A DNA stretch of 20,339 nucleotides from assembly GCF_016908555.1 (NCBI RefSeq), contig NZ_JAFBEE010000034.1, positions 1 through 20,339 of the forward strand, read 5' to 3'. Within the stretch, counting starts at the first letter, position 1. The number at the start of each line of letters is the position of its first letter. The translations under genes were made by a program, and so were the position numbers. This document shows, piece after piece, positions 7,921 to 15,303 of the stretch. The DNA is from Alkaliphilus hydrothermalis (GTDB lineage: Bacteria > Bacillota > Clostridia > Peptostreptococcales > Natronincolaceae). The notes under the pieces were generated by a model. It did not search any database, was not told where the DNA came from, and was given only the letters and a program-made list of their open reading frames with translations.

Positions 7921-9039
7921 TTGAAAAAAGATATTAAAATTATAAGTAGTTTCACTCAAATGGTATACGGTGATGCCATAGGGTTTTTAAGGGAAAACAC
8001 TAATAAAGATGCAGAATTTCAGCCCTTCAATTTCCATAGGGAGCTTGATTTAAGAATGGGTGTTTCTGCTGGTCAGTGGAGTGACTTAACAGAGCTTTCT
8101 CTAATTATCATTAAGTGTCTAATGGATGATCAAGAAAATAATAGAGTAATAGTTGATTACAATCGGTTTCAAGAAGAACTAAAATTATGGAATTATTATC
8201 GTCACGGAGGAAGTAAAGCGGGACAGCAACACCCCCTGTATATAGATGATAAAAGAGGCTATGGGTTTTCAAGGATTATGGGAATTTTACTGGCCAATAA
8301 AAACTTTGGGGTGGCTAAAGAAGAATCCCTTAGACAAATTATTTATTTTCATCGACACCCTCAAGTGCTACTGACGACCCTTCTAACGGCAAAGATTGTT
8401 TTTAGTTTATTGGAAAAATCCAACCAAACAAGAGAAGAGCAAATAGATGTTCTAAAGGATTTCTTGATAGGGCTCCACAGGGAGGAATTATCTATCCTTC
8501 AACAGGAAGCACCATCCAAAAAATTTATCTTGCAATTCGAACAGGAAAAAATAAATTACCTAATGGCTTTAGACCGTCTGAAAAATCAGTGGCTTCAACC
8601 ACAATCATCAAAGTTAGATAGTCAAGGAGTCCTCATGGCCGCCCTAGAAAACTTTTGGAGACTACAGGAGGAGCTTCCCTTAAGAACTGAATTGACACCA
8701 ATGGAGGATCAAAAGGAAGCCTTGGCATTAGCCTATGGATTTTATGGTATTACTTCAGAAATCAAGGAAAAAGATGTAATTGCTACAGGGATCAAGGAAG
8801 AAGATTTTATCAACAGTATGGGAGACTATATCCTCAAGATTAGAAACTATCAAGTTGATCGAAAACCATATAAAGTAAATCAGTCTTCAGTTGACTTATT
8901 TAACATAGAGGTGGGAAGTGTGATTAAGCATCCAATACTGAACGTTACTAAGGTGGTAGGGAGACGGGAAGGAAAGTATTGGATAGAAATTACTTTGGAG
9001 ACGAAAACAGGGGAATACAAACTATATAAAAGAATCTAA
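7921..9039 (+). CDS. Degenerate ADP-ribosylglycohydrolase-like protein
   Basis: The 372-residue protein resembles the ADP-ribosylglycohydrolase (DraG/ARH) fold. GDAIG at 17-21 matches the family's opening GDALG. GQWSDLTELSL (51-61) matches the segment where active members have (S/T)DDT, but the second Asp is Leu56. A middle YGFSR and an FHRHPQ segment fit the family's later helices. EDQKEALALAYGFYG near 263-277 aligns with the C-terminal DTDT-containing helix, again without the aspartates. Hydrolase activity is therefore doubtful. The last about 75 residues are an extra, probably beta-rich region (VGSVIKHPILNVTKVVGR). The start is TTG at 7921, preceded by AAAGGGGAGGG at good spacing. A -10-like TATAAT lies at 7850-7855. 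It seems to be a lone gene. The fold is fairly likely and the function unknown. Confidence 0.65.
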   Translation: MKKDIKIISSFTQMVYGDAIGFLRENTNKDAEFQPFNFHRELDLRMGVSAGQWSDLTELSLIIIKCLMDDQENNRVIVDYNRFQEELKLWNYYRHGGSKAGQQHPLYIDDKRGYGFSRIMGILLANKNFGVAKEESLRQIIYFHRHPQVLLTTLLTAKIVFSLLEKSNQTREEQIDVLKDFLIGLHREELSILQQEAPSKKFILQFEQEKINYLMALDRLKNQWLQPQSSKLDSQGVLMAALENFWRLQEELPLRTELTPMEDQKEALALAYGFYGITSEIKEKDVIATGIKEEDFINSMGDYILKIRNYQVDRKPYKVNQSSVDLFNIEVGSVIKHPILNVTKVVGRREGKYWIEITLETKTGEYKLYKRI

Positions 9040-9170
9040 TGAGAAAATTTTCATTCACTTATATAACTATCCGCCAATATTACACCTAAGGTCATGAAGT
9101 GAAACTCTCTTAAGAACAAAGAATTCCTTCGGATGATTTAATTGATGACTTATGTAGAAACACATTTACG

Positions 9171-9201
9171 AAAAAAGCCCTCAACTTCTATGAAGTTCAG
9201 G
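9171..9201 (-). terminator. Terminator of the 63-residue - strand gene
   Basis: Read on the - strand, CCT-g-AACTTC pairs with GAAGTT-g-AGG around a 3-base loop (9179-9201), followed by GGC and TTTTTT (9176-9171), about 45 bases after the stop. The other side lacks a T run, so it acts on the - strand. The remainder of the gap 9040-9244 shows nothing else clear. Confidence 0.75.
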
Positions 9202-9244
9202 ACCTTAGATAATTTAAAGTATGTACCTTAAACAAACCTAATTA

Positions 9245-9436
9245 TTATTCAAGAGACTTTAAAAACTCTTCCTCAGTAGTATCAGCCAAAAGACTTAGTT
9301 GTTTAACGATGGTATTTTTTAACTCAATAAATGAGGCAATTTTAGTATGTTCTCCAGTGTATTCCAGTGCCTTGATAATAAGTAGCATATCCTGTTTTGA
9401 TATTTCCTCTACTGATATTGTTGAAAAATCCTCCAT
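9245..9436 (-). CDS. Small protein of unknown function (63 aa)
   Basis: A short acidic protein that I do not recognise. It begins MEDFSTISVEEISKQDM and ends TTEEEFLKSLE. It looks mostly helical and soluble, with no signal peptide, membrane segment or cysteines. It is accepted as a real gene because an AAAGGAGAC ribosome binding site sits about 7 bases before the ATG and a - strand terminator follows at 9171-9201. It lies between two + strand genes and shares a 136-bp AT-rich divergent region (9437-9572) with the MATE gene. That region carries ATTCTACAA twice, 30 bp apart (9479 and 9509). Confidence 0.75.
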   Translation of the reverse strand: MEDFSTISVEEISKQDMLLIIKALEYTGEHTKIASFIELKNTIVKQLSLLADTTEEEFLKSLE

Positions 9437-9572
9437 TAGTCGTCTCCTTTCTATAGTTGCTATTGTATAGGGTTTTATATTCTACAATTATACTAAAATA
9501 CCTTCAAGATTCTACAAAATATTTACAGGTAGGAAGAAAGATAGGAAAAAAGTCCAATAGGAGGGATTCGTT

Positions 9573-10925
9573 TTGACCTTAATCAACAGTATTATAAAAA
9601 CTGATCAACAACAACTAAAAAAGATTTGGGGATTGGCATGGCCTGTGATTATCGGACAATTTCTCCATACTCTCATGGTGATAGCCGATATGTGGTTTGT
9701 GGGGAGACTAGGAAAGGTGGAAACGGCAGCGGTGGGGGCTGCTACCTCTGTTATAGGAGTAATACATGTTGTCCCCTTCTTAATTGCCACTGGCTCCATA
9801 GCACTAGTATCTCGATTGACAGGGGCTGATGATCAGGAAGGGATCAAGGGAATCTCCCAACAGGGAATGATATTATCTTTTTTTGTTGGAATCATTGTGG
9901 TAGTCTTCAGTTACTATAATATCAATCTAATACTACGGATATTTGGAGGAACAGATGTAGAAATGCTGGGCCAATCAAGGCAGTATATACAAGTGGCTCT
10001 TTTAGGGATACCGTTATTCTTTTTTAATGCCACCACCCGTGGAATTCTACAGGCAACAGGGGATACCAAAAATCCTGTAAAGGTTTTTGTGGCGATGAAC
10101 TTATTAAATATTTTATTGGACTATCTATTCATCATGGTATTTAAGCTGGGCATTGGTGGTGCTGCCGCAGCAACAGCCCTATCAGAAGCAGTGGGCTCCC
10201 TACTGATGGGATCCCTTATTATGAGACATATCTTCGATTTTGATATCAAAGGATTCATCAAGCATTTAAAAATAGAAATGAATACCTCCATTAGGATATT
10301 GAAAATAGGGGGGTACTCAGCTCTACAGATGATTACTAGACCCTTTACAGGGCTAATCATGTATCGAATAGTATTGGAGCAGGGGGTCAGTGCAGGTGCA
10401 GCCTTTGGAATTGGAGGGAGATTATTCAACTTTGTGTTTATATTTCTGGCGGGCCTAGGTACTGCAATGTCGGTTTTAGTAGGCCAAAATCTTGGCAAAA
10501 AGGATGTAAAATCTGCTGAAGACGTTGTAAAGCAGGGCTTAAAGCTAGCCATCTTTAACAAGATTGTTTTCGCAATTCCTTTTTTTATATTCCCAAAGTA
10601 CCTAATGGGTGCCTTTATTAATGACCCAGAGGTAATCCAAGTGGGGGTTGAGTATTTAAGGATTTGCTATTTAGGTATATTATTTGTTATCTTCCCAAAT
10701 GTATTGGGGGCTGCCTTCATGGGGGCAGGGGATACATTCCCACCAATGGTGGCATCTATTGTAGGTAACTGGGTTATTAAAATTCCCTTTGCATACCTAT
10801 TGACCAGAACAATTCCAATGGGGGCTACAGGGGTATGGATTGCCATCAGTCTTTCTGTCGTTGTAGAGGCCCTCATCATATTAGGCTGGTTTTCACTGGG
10901 GCGATGGAAGGAAAAAGAAATCTAA
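9573..10925 (+). CDS. MATE family efflux transporter
   Basis: A 450-residue integral membrane protein of the multidrug and toxic compound extrusion family, which exports cationic drugs or metabolites using a sodium or proton gradient. Twelve hydrophobic segments in two similar halves are evident. Typical N-terminal features are WGLAWPVIIGQ, then DMWFVGRLGKVETAAVG; the loop ATRGILQATGDTKNP and its second-half counterpart GAAFMGAGDTFPP mark the internal repeat. The start is TTG at 9573, chosen because AGGAGGG (9559-9565) lies 7 bases upstream and no ATG fits. Substrate and ion cannot be read from the sequence. The stop overlaps the convergent terminator shared with the next gene. No regulator gene is adjacent. 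Confidence 0.93.
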   Translation: MTLINSIIKTDQQQLKKIWGLAWPVIIGQFLHTLMVIADMWFVGRLGKVETAAVGAATSVIGVIHVVPFLIATGSIALVSRLTGADDQEGIKGISQQGMILSFFVGIIVVVFSYYNINLILRIFGGTDVEMLGQSRQYIQVALLGIPLFFFNATTRGILQATGDTKNPVKVFVAMNLLNILLDYLFIMVFKLGIGGAAAATALSEAVGSLLMGSLIMRHIFDFDIKGFIKHLKIEMNTSIRILKIGGYSALQMITRPFTGLIMYRIVLEQGVSAGAAFGIGGRLFNFVFIFLAGLGTAMSVLVGQNLGKKDVKSAEDVVKQGLKLAIFNKIVFAIPFFIFPKYLMGAFINDPEVIQVGVEYLRICYLGILFVIFPNVLGAAFMGAGDTFPPMVASIVGNWVIKIPFAYLLTRTIPMGATGVWIAISLSVVVEALIILGWFSLGRWKEKEI

Positions 10926-10974
10926 AAACACCCCCAGCAGATAATTATCTAACATTTCTGTTGGGGGTGTTTTT
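10924..10974. terminator. Bidirectional terminator between convergent genes
   Basis: AAAAACACCCCCA (10924-10936) pairs with TGGGGGTGTTTTT (10962-10974), and five more pairs extend inward (one G-U). The stem is about 18 bp with a 15-base loop. A run of A on one side and T on the other serve both strands, and the stop codons of both flanking genes lie within its arms. Confidence 0.88.
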
Positions 10975-11566
10975 ATGCAGCTACGATAGAACTCCTTTGG
11001 CTGATGGCATGGCGTACAATATATAATCCCACTGCCGAAGTAGCCTCAAGGGAACTGGTTAAATCGTTCATAAAGGACTCTTCTCTAGAGTTGTATTGTT
11101 GATGGAGCTGTTCAATAGCCCGTTTGATAATATGGGCGGAATAATTATCTACAGTAAAGTCCTCCTGGGAGGCAATAACCTTCCCATCAAAATCTTTAAA
11201 AAGCTTATGAAGGTTATTTTCATAAATCATATGACTGACGATGGTGGCTTTACGGTATTTGATCCGATCATTATGGGGAACACAGAAAAAGTCCGCTATA
11301 AAATGGGTTACGACTCCAATTTGACTGGAGAAGTTTTTAATAAATTCTTTGTTATTTGCAAAAGACGTTTGAGAAAGTCTATGAATTTCGTTCATAATTA
11401 ACTCGAAGGACTGGGGTTTAAAATGATCAAGTTTTGCCAGACTAGGAGCGATGTCGGGCTTAATACTACCATAGATTAAGCTATTCTTGTTCAACTCTAC
11501 TCCTAGAGTATTTACAATGCTTTCATGTAGATGCTCTGAAATAATTTTATGTGTATGAGGAAACAA
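10973..11566 (-). CDS. Cytosolic zinc-dependent phospholipase C-like protein
   Basis: The 197-residue protein matches the zinc-dependent phospholipase C / alpha-toxin N-domain family. HTHKIISEHLH opens it, then YGSIKPDI with D38 and DHF with H48. VTHFIADFFCVPHN supplies H88, D92 and H98, and SHMIYE supplies H112 and E116. The spacing of those last five residues (4, 6, 14, 4) is the same as that of the His118/Asp122/His128/His142/Glu146 zinc ligands of the Bacillus cereus enzyme. Unlike the secreted enzyme it has no signal peptide, and so no processed N-terminal Trp for the third zinc, so it should be cytoplasmic with an unknown substrate. The start is TTG at 11566, after AGAAAGG at rather long spacing; an in-frame stop upstream excludes a longer form. 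Its promoter contains a striking palindrome. Confidence 0.82.
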   Translation of the reverse strand: MFPHTHKIISEHLHESIVNTLGVELNKNSLIYGSIKPDIAPSLAKLDHFKPQSFELIMNEIHRLSQTSFANNKEFIKNFSSQIGVVTHFIADFFCVPHNDRIKYRKATIVSHMIYENNLHKLFKDFDGKVIASQEDFTVDNYSAHIIKRAIEQLHQQYNSREESFMNDLTSSLEATSAVGLYIVRHAISQRSSIVAA

Positions 11567-11618
11567 GTGGCAACAACCTTTCTATTCTACATTTTCCAAC
11601 TTGAAGTAATCTATCTCC

Positions 11619-11647
11619 ATTATATTAAGAATAATTCTTAATTGCAA
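11619..11647 (-). promoter_or_regulatory. Promoter with a palindromic operator filling the spacer
   Basis: On the - strand: TTGCAA (11647-11642), a spacer of exactly 17 bases (11641-11625), and a consensus TATAAT (11624-11619). The whole spacer is the perfect palindrome TTAAGAATTATTCTTAA, with AAT-n-ATT at its centre, as in 7-1-7 Fur-family operators. The predicted start is near 11612, giving a leader of about 46 nt to the TTG start of the phospholipase-like gene. A repressor bound here would block RNA polymerase directly. The rest of 11648-11815 has no evident gene or terminator. Confidence 0.75.
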
Positions 11648-11815
11648 TCATATTTACATAAAATTATCGAATATAACGAAAAATTAACATTGTTTCATTG
11701 ATGGGACAAACTTAGATTAATGAAATAGAAAGGTTCTAATTGATTTTAAAATATTGAGCCCACATAATAGCTAGCAATAAAACGAAATGTTATGTCCACT
11801 TGCGGTTATTGTTTA

Positions 11816-12460
11816 CTAATTATTGTTTTTTAAGCCCTTTAGTAATTCTTCAATTAGTTTTTCCTTATTGAGCTCATAGTCAATTCTTAATTGCTGGTTT
11901 TCAAAGGCCACATTTTTAATGATAACCATTTCATGGAGCTCAATAGGCAAAATAAATTGACTACTTTTGTCGATGCCTGATACCATGTCAATAGACTCAC
12001 CTAATAACTGGGCGAAGTATTTTTCAGGAATATTAATCCTAGAAAATTTAGCCTCCTTAAAAGTAAAGTAAATTTTCTCATCTTGATAAAGGGGTTCTAG
12101 ATTTACATGTAGTCGAACGGGTAGGGAGTAAAGCTTACCATAGACATCAAGCAGGATGGTATCCTTTAATAACTTCGCCTTTAGACCAGTGGTTTCAAAG
12201 CCCGATTGATTAAAGGAAACTTGATTAGTTTGTAGTTGGTAGTTTGCATATCCATTCAGTTCTTCTTCAGTAATTACAAAGGTGTTTTGATTGAGGAGCG
12301 CTATATTTTCTTCAGCAAACTTCTTGATAAAATACGCTTCGTTGTAGAGAATTTGAGAAGGTGAATTTGTAGTGGTGGGCTGGGGATAGAATAGAGTTAC
12401 ACCAACAACGGTAAAGAATACAAGTATTAAGATACCCAGAATCATAAGGCATTTTTTCAT
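11816..12460 (-). CDS. Membrane-anchored hypothetical protein (possibly YpmS/DUF2140-like)
   Basis: A 214-residue protein with one N-terminal hydrophobic segment (about residues 5-25) after MKKC, then a mostly beta-stranded extracytoplasmic domain and a charged C-terminal helix ending in KNNN. It is probably an anchored surface or periplasm-side protein. The short conserved-looking stretch LPVRLHVNLEP and the overall plan recall YpmS-type DUF2140 proteins, but I hold that loosely. The ATG at 12460 has GGAGG eight bases upstream. The gene ends without a clear terminator, 249 bp before the start of the phospholipase-like gene on the same strand. A candidate promoter with a dyad at the start site lies at 12566-12590. 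Confidence 0.8.
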   Translation of the reverse strand: MKKCLMILGILILVFFTVVGVTLFYPQPTTTNSPSQILYNEAYFIKKFAEENIALLNQNTFVITEEELNGYANYQLQTNQVSFNQSGFETTGLKAKLLKDTILLDVYGKLYSLPVRLHVNLEPLYQDEKIYFTFKEAKFSRINIPEKYFAQLLGESIDMVSGIDKSSQFILPIELHEMVIIKNVAFENQQLRIDYELNKEKLIEELLKGLKNNN

Positions 12461-12565
12461 TTTTAAGCCTCCATTCTCAATTAATGTTAGAAATTATGAT
12501 TAAACTCTCATATTTATACAGCATAAAACAAGTATTCTATAATTTTCCAGTTCTGTGTAATGATT

Positions 12566-12590
12566 TGGTAACCATATTACCATTATAACA
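12566..12590 (-). promoter_or_regulatory. Extended -10 promoter with dyad operator at the start site
   Basis: On the - strand, TGTTATAAT (12590-12582) is an extended -10. The last base of this hexamer begins the perfect dyad TGGTAA-5-TTACCA (12566-12582), which would cover the transcription start. No good -35 is visible. It would give a leader of about 115 nt to the anchored protein gene. Confidence 0.45.
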
Positions 12591-12642
12591 TAACCAAACA
12601 ATAGGGTTGAGTATACAAAATCTTAGAAGGATGCAATACAAT

Positions 12643-12670
12643 ATGTACTATGCTATAATGATGATGTACT
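12643..12670 (+). promoter_or_regulatory. Extended -10 promoter flanked by direct repeats
   Basis: TGCTATAAT (12651-12659) is a perfect extended -10, with only a weak -35 (ATGCAA, 12631-12636). The heptamer ATGTACT occurs on both sides (12643-12649 and 12664-12670), 21 bp apart, that is two helical turns, so both lie on one face of the DNA. It would start the six-gene + strand run. Confidence 0.5.
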
Positions 12671-12689
12671 TTGAATAGGGGGGAGCCAT

Positions 12690-13448
12690 ATGTATCTAGT
12701 AAAAGATAAAAAACAGGTTATGCCATTGATAGAAGAAGACTTAATCGTCCATCTAAATACACTGGGCAGGATGATGAACAATAAAGATATAGAAATCTAT
12801 GTTGATAACGTTGAAAACCCAAGGGGCTTTGTATTAAAACACGGTTATTGGGCTATACCCTATAGTAGGGACAAAGAAATTCTAGATACAGTGTTAAAAA
12901 CCTATTCCTTTGGAGAACGTGTAGGGTTTTGTGGTTTACCAACGGAATTAGCCAATACTATTAGGGGAACCTTGTGGGACTATGAATTAGAGTGGGAAGA
13001 ACACTGCTATTTATACTACTTGCCAGAAAATAATTGGAAAAAAATACAAGCAGAAGAAACCTTAGGATACTTGAAACCAGAGGATGTAGATGTTGTCAAT
13101 CACTACTATACCTACAAAGAAGAAGGTTCTAGAGAGTATCTTTTGGAATGTATCATCAACAGACCATCTTCAGTAATTCGTGATGAAAAAGGAAATCCTA
13201 TTTCTTGGGCATTGGTACGGGAGGACAACTCCATGGGAGTAATGTATACAATAGAGGAGTACAGAAAAAAAGGATTTGCAAAGAGAATAACCGTGGATTT
13301 ATTAAAGAAGGTAATCGACAAAGGAAACATTCCCTATAATCATATTGTAGTCACGAATTCTGCATCCCAAAACCTTGCAATAGAAATGGGTTTCCAATGT
13401 TGGGGAAACGTTCTATGGTTTGGTTTAACTAAAAAAAATAAAGATTAA
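12690..13448 (+). CDS. GNAT family N-acyltransferase (GLYAT-like)
   Basis: A 252-residue protein with a C-terminal GNAT fold. The acyl-CoA binding motif A is seen as MYTIEEYRKKGFAKRI (186-200) with YRKKGFA, followed by VVTNSASQNLAIEMGF (220-235), the usual motif B segment in which a paired Asn and helix precede the GF turn. The N-terminal half (residues 1-125) is also GNAT-like but lacks a clear cofactor motif, as in glycine N-acyltransferase-like proteins. The acceptor is unknown. The ATG at 12690 follows a GGGGGGAG ribosome binding site. It is the first of six genes in the same direction, 23 bp ahead of the radical SAM gene, so co-transcription is likely. Confidence 0.87.
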   Translation: MYLVKDKKQVMPLIEEDLIVHLNTLGRMMNNKDIEIYVDNVENPRGFVLKHGYWAIPYSRDKEILDTVLKTYSFGERVGFCGLPTELANTIRGTLWDYELEWEEHCYLYYLPENNWKKIQAEETLGYLKPEDVDVVNHYYTYKEEGSREYLLECIINRPSSVIRDEKGNPISWALVREDNSMGVMYTIEEYRKKGFAKRITVDLLKKVIDKGNIPYNHIVVTNSASQNLAIEMGFQCWGNVLWFGLTKKNKD

Positions 13449-13471
13449 TTGTAATGGAAAGAGGTTATGTA

Positions 13472-15226
13472 ATGAAGGTTCTACTGACAGCATTAAATGC
13501 AAAATACATCCATACTAATTTAGCTGTAAGATATCTAAAAAAGACTGTTGAAAATGTAATAGAAAATATAGAAATACAAGAATACACAATCAACCATCAT
13601 TCAGACTACATCATTTCAGAAATATATAAGAAGAATCCAGAGGTCCTTTGCTTCTCTTGTTATATTTGGAACATAGAAATGATCCTTCAAATAACTAAAA
13701 CCCTGAAGAAAATCATGCCAGATACAATGATTGTTTTGGGGGGACCAGAGGTTTCCTTTGAAACAAAAGAGTTAATGGAAGTAAATGATTCTATAGATAT
13801 TGTATTGATAGGGGAAGGAGAATTAATTTTTAAGGAATTAATGACTTGTCTGAAGGAAAATAAGGATTATTCCCAGATTCTTTCCATTGCATATAGGACT
13901 AAGGGGGAAATCTATATTAACGATAGAGGACAAAATCCTCCTTTAGAGGAAATTCCCTTTGCCTATGGAGGTGAAGAATTAGATGGAGACAAAATTGTCT
14001 ACTATGAAACCTCCAGAGGTTGTCCATATAATTGTCAATACTGCTTATCTTCCGCCGATCGAGGTGTGAGATATTTTCCAATAGATCGAGTAAAGAAGGA
14101 GCTAAAGATTTTAATAGAAGCAGAAGTAAAGCAGGTAAAGTTTGTAGACCGAACCTTCAATGCCAACAAGGATTTTGCTCTAGAAATCATGAAGTTCATC
14201 ATGGAGCATAATCGAGGAAAAACCAACTTCCATCTTGAAGTAACTGCCGATATCCTAGGGGATGAGATGTTGGAATTCCTAAAGGATGCCCCAGTAGGAT
14301 TATTTCAATTTGAAATAGGTGTCCAATCCACCAATGAAGAGACCCTTAAGGAAATAGATCGTCGGATGGATTTCGAAAAACTAAAGGAAAAAGTAAATAT
14401 TATTTCTTCCTATAAAAATATTCATCAGCACTTGGATTTAATAGTGGGGTTACCTAAAGAAGACTATTATACCTTTAGAATATCCTTTGAAGATGTGTTT
14501 AAGCTGAGACCTGAAAAACTACAGATGGGTTTCTTGAAGCTGTTAAAGGGATCTGGATTACGGGCAAGGGCAGAGGAGTTTAACTATGTATATTCTGACA
14601 CTGCTCCTTATGAAGTATTGGAGAATGACTACTTATCCTATGGAGCCATGATTCGTCTTAAGGGGGTAGAGGAAATGGTGGAAATTTATTGGAACTCAAG
14701 GTTATTTAATACATCCATAGAAGTAATTATTCAAAATTTCTATGCCAATGCCTTTAGATTTTTTGAGGAACTTTGGAAACATTGGGAGAAAAATGGTTAT
14801 CATCATACCTCCCATGGTAAAAATAAACTCTATGGGATACTTTTAGATTTCTATGAAGAAAAGCATTTCCAGAGGCTCCAGGTATTTAAAGAAGTACTTA
14901 AATTTGATTTTTTAAAAAACACGCGAACTTCTTCAATACCATCTTTTTTAAATCGTCAACAAGAGGATAACTTTAAAAATAGTTGTCATGAGTTTTTACA
15001 GCAGGAGGCTAATGTAGCGAAGTACCTTCCAAACTACGGGAATATACCGGCAAAACAAATTATTAAAAAAGTTCATTTTGAAAATTTTTCATATAATGTT
15101 GTGGAATTGGAAGTAACTCCCACTCGATTGAACGAGGTGGATCAGGACCAGACGATAGTTCTTTTTGACTATGACTTAAGCAATAAAGCGATTGATCATT
15201 CAAAATACTATATTGTTTCCCTGTAG
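13472..15226 (+). CDS. B12-binding domain radical SAM protein (DUF4080)
   Basis: The protein has an N-terminal cobalamin-binding-like domain (about residues 1-140: MKVLLTALNAKYIHTNLAVR, LGGPEVS, IGEGE), a radical SAM core whose three cluster cysteines are C184, C188 and C191 in CPYNCQYC, and a C-terminal DUF4080-type region. I saw no DxHxxG motif, so cobalamin, if bound, would not be coordinated by that histidine. Such proteins often methylate or rearrange unactivated carbons; the substrate is unknown. The start is the ATG at 13472 (584 residues), because AAAGAGGT (13458-13465) then has good spacing; an ATG at 13454 would add six residues. It follows the GNAT gene closely and may act with it. 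Confidence 0.92.
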   Translation: MKVLLTALNAKYIHTNLAVRYLKKTVENVIENIEIQEYTINHHSDYIISEIYKKNPEVLCFSCYIWNIEMILQITKTLKKIMPDTMIVLGGPEVSFETKELMEVNDSIDIVLIGEGELIFKELMTCLKENKDYSQILSIAYRTKGEIYINDRGQNPPLEEIPFAYGGEELDGDKIVYYETSRGCPYNCQYCLSSADRGVRYFPIDRVKKELKILIEAEVKQVKFVDRTFNANKDFALEIMKFIMEHNRGKTNFHLEVTADILGDEMLEFLKDAPVGLFQFEIGVQSTNEETLKEIDRRMDFEKLKEKVNIISSYKNIHQHLDLIVGLPKEDYYTFRISFEDVFKLRPEKLQMGFLKLLKGSGLRARAEEFNYVYSDTAPYEVLENDYLSYGAMIRLKGVEEMVEIYWNSRLFNTSIEVIIQNFYANAFRFFEELWKHWEKNGYHHTSHGKNKLYGILLDFYEEKHFQRLQVFKEVLKFDFLKNTRTSSIPSFLNRQQEDNFKNSCHEFLQQEANVAKYLPNYGNIPAKQIIKKVHFENFSYNVVELEVTPTRLNEVDQDQTIVLFDYDLSNKAIDHSKYYIVSL

Positions 15227-15252
15227 AAAAATGAGGCTAAGGCGAAATTTTA

Positions 15253-15277
15253 GGGAGGAAATAGAAACTTTTCTCCC
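15253..15277 (+). other. Intergenic hairpin inside the + strand run
   Basis: GGGAGGAAA (15253-15261) pairs with TTTTCTCCC (15269-15277) over 9 bp with one G-U, around a 7-base loop. The tail (CTGTATATTTT) is only moderately T-rich, so it may be a weak terminator, an attenuator or a processing site between the radical SAM and membrane protein genes. Confidence 0.45.
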
Positions 15278-15303
15278 CTGTATATTTTAAGAGGAGGGAT
15301 CTA

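Noticed and set aside
11096..11401. A 101-residue + strand frame opposite the phospholipase-like gene
   Set aside because: The - strand frame carries the zinc-ligand pattern, a promoter and a terminator; the + frame has none of these.
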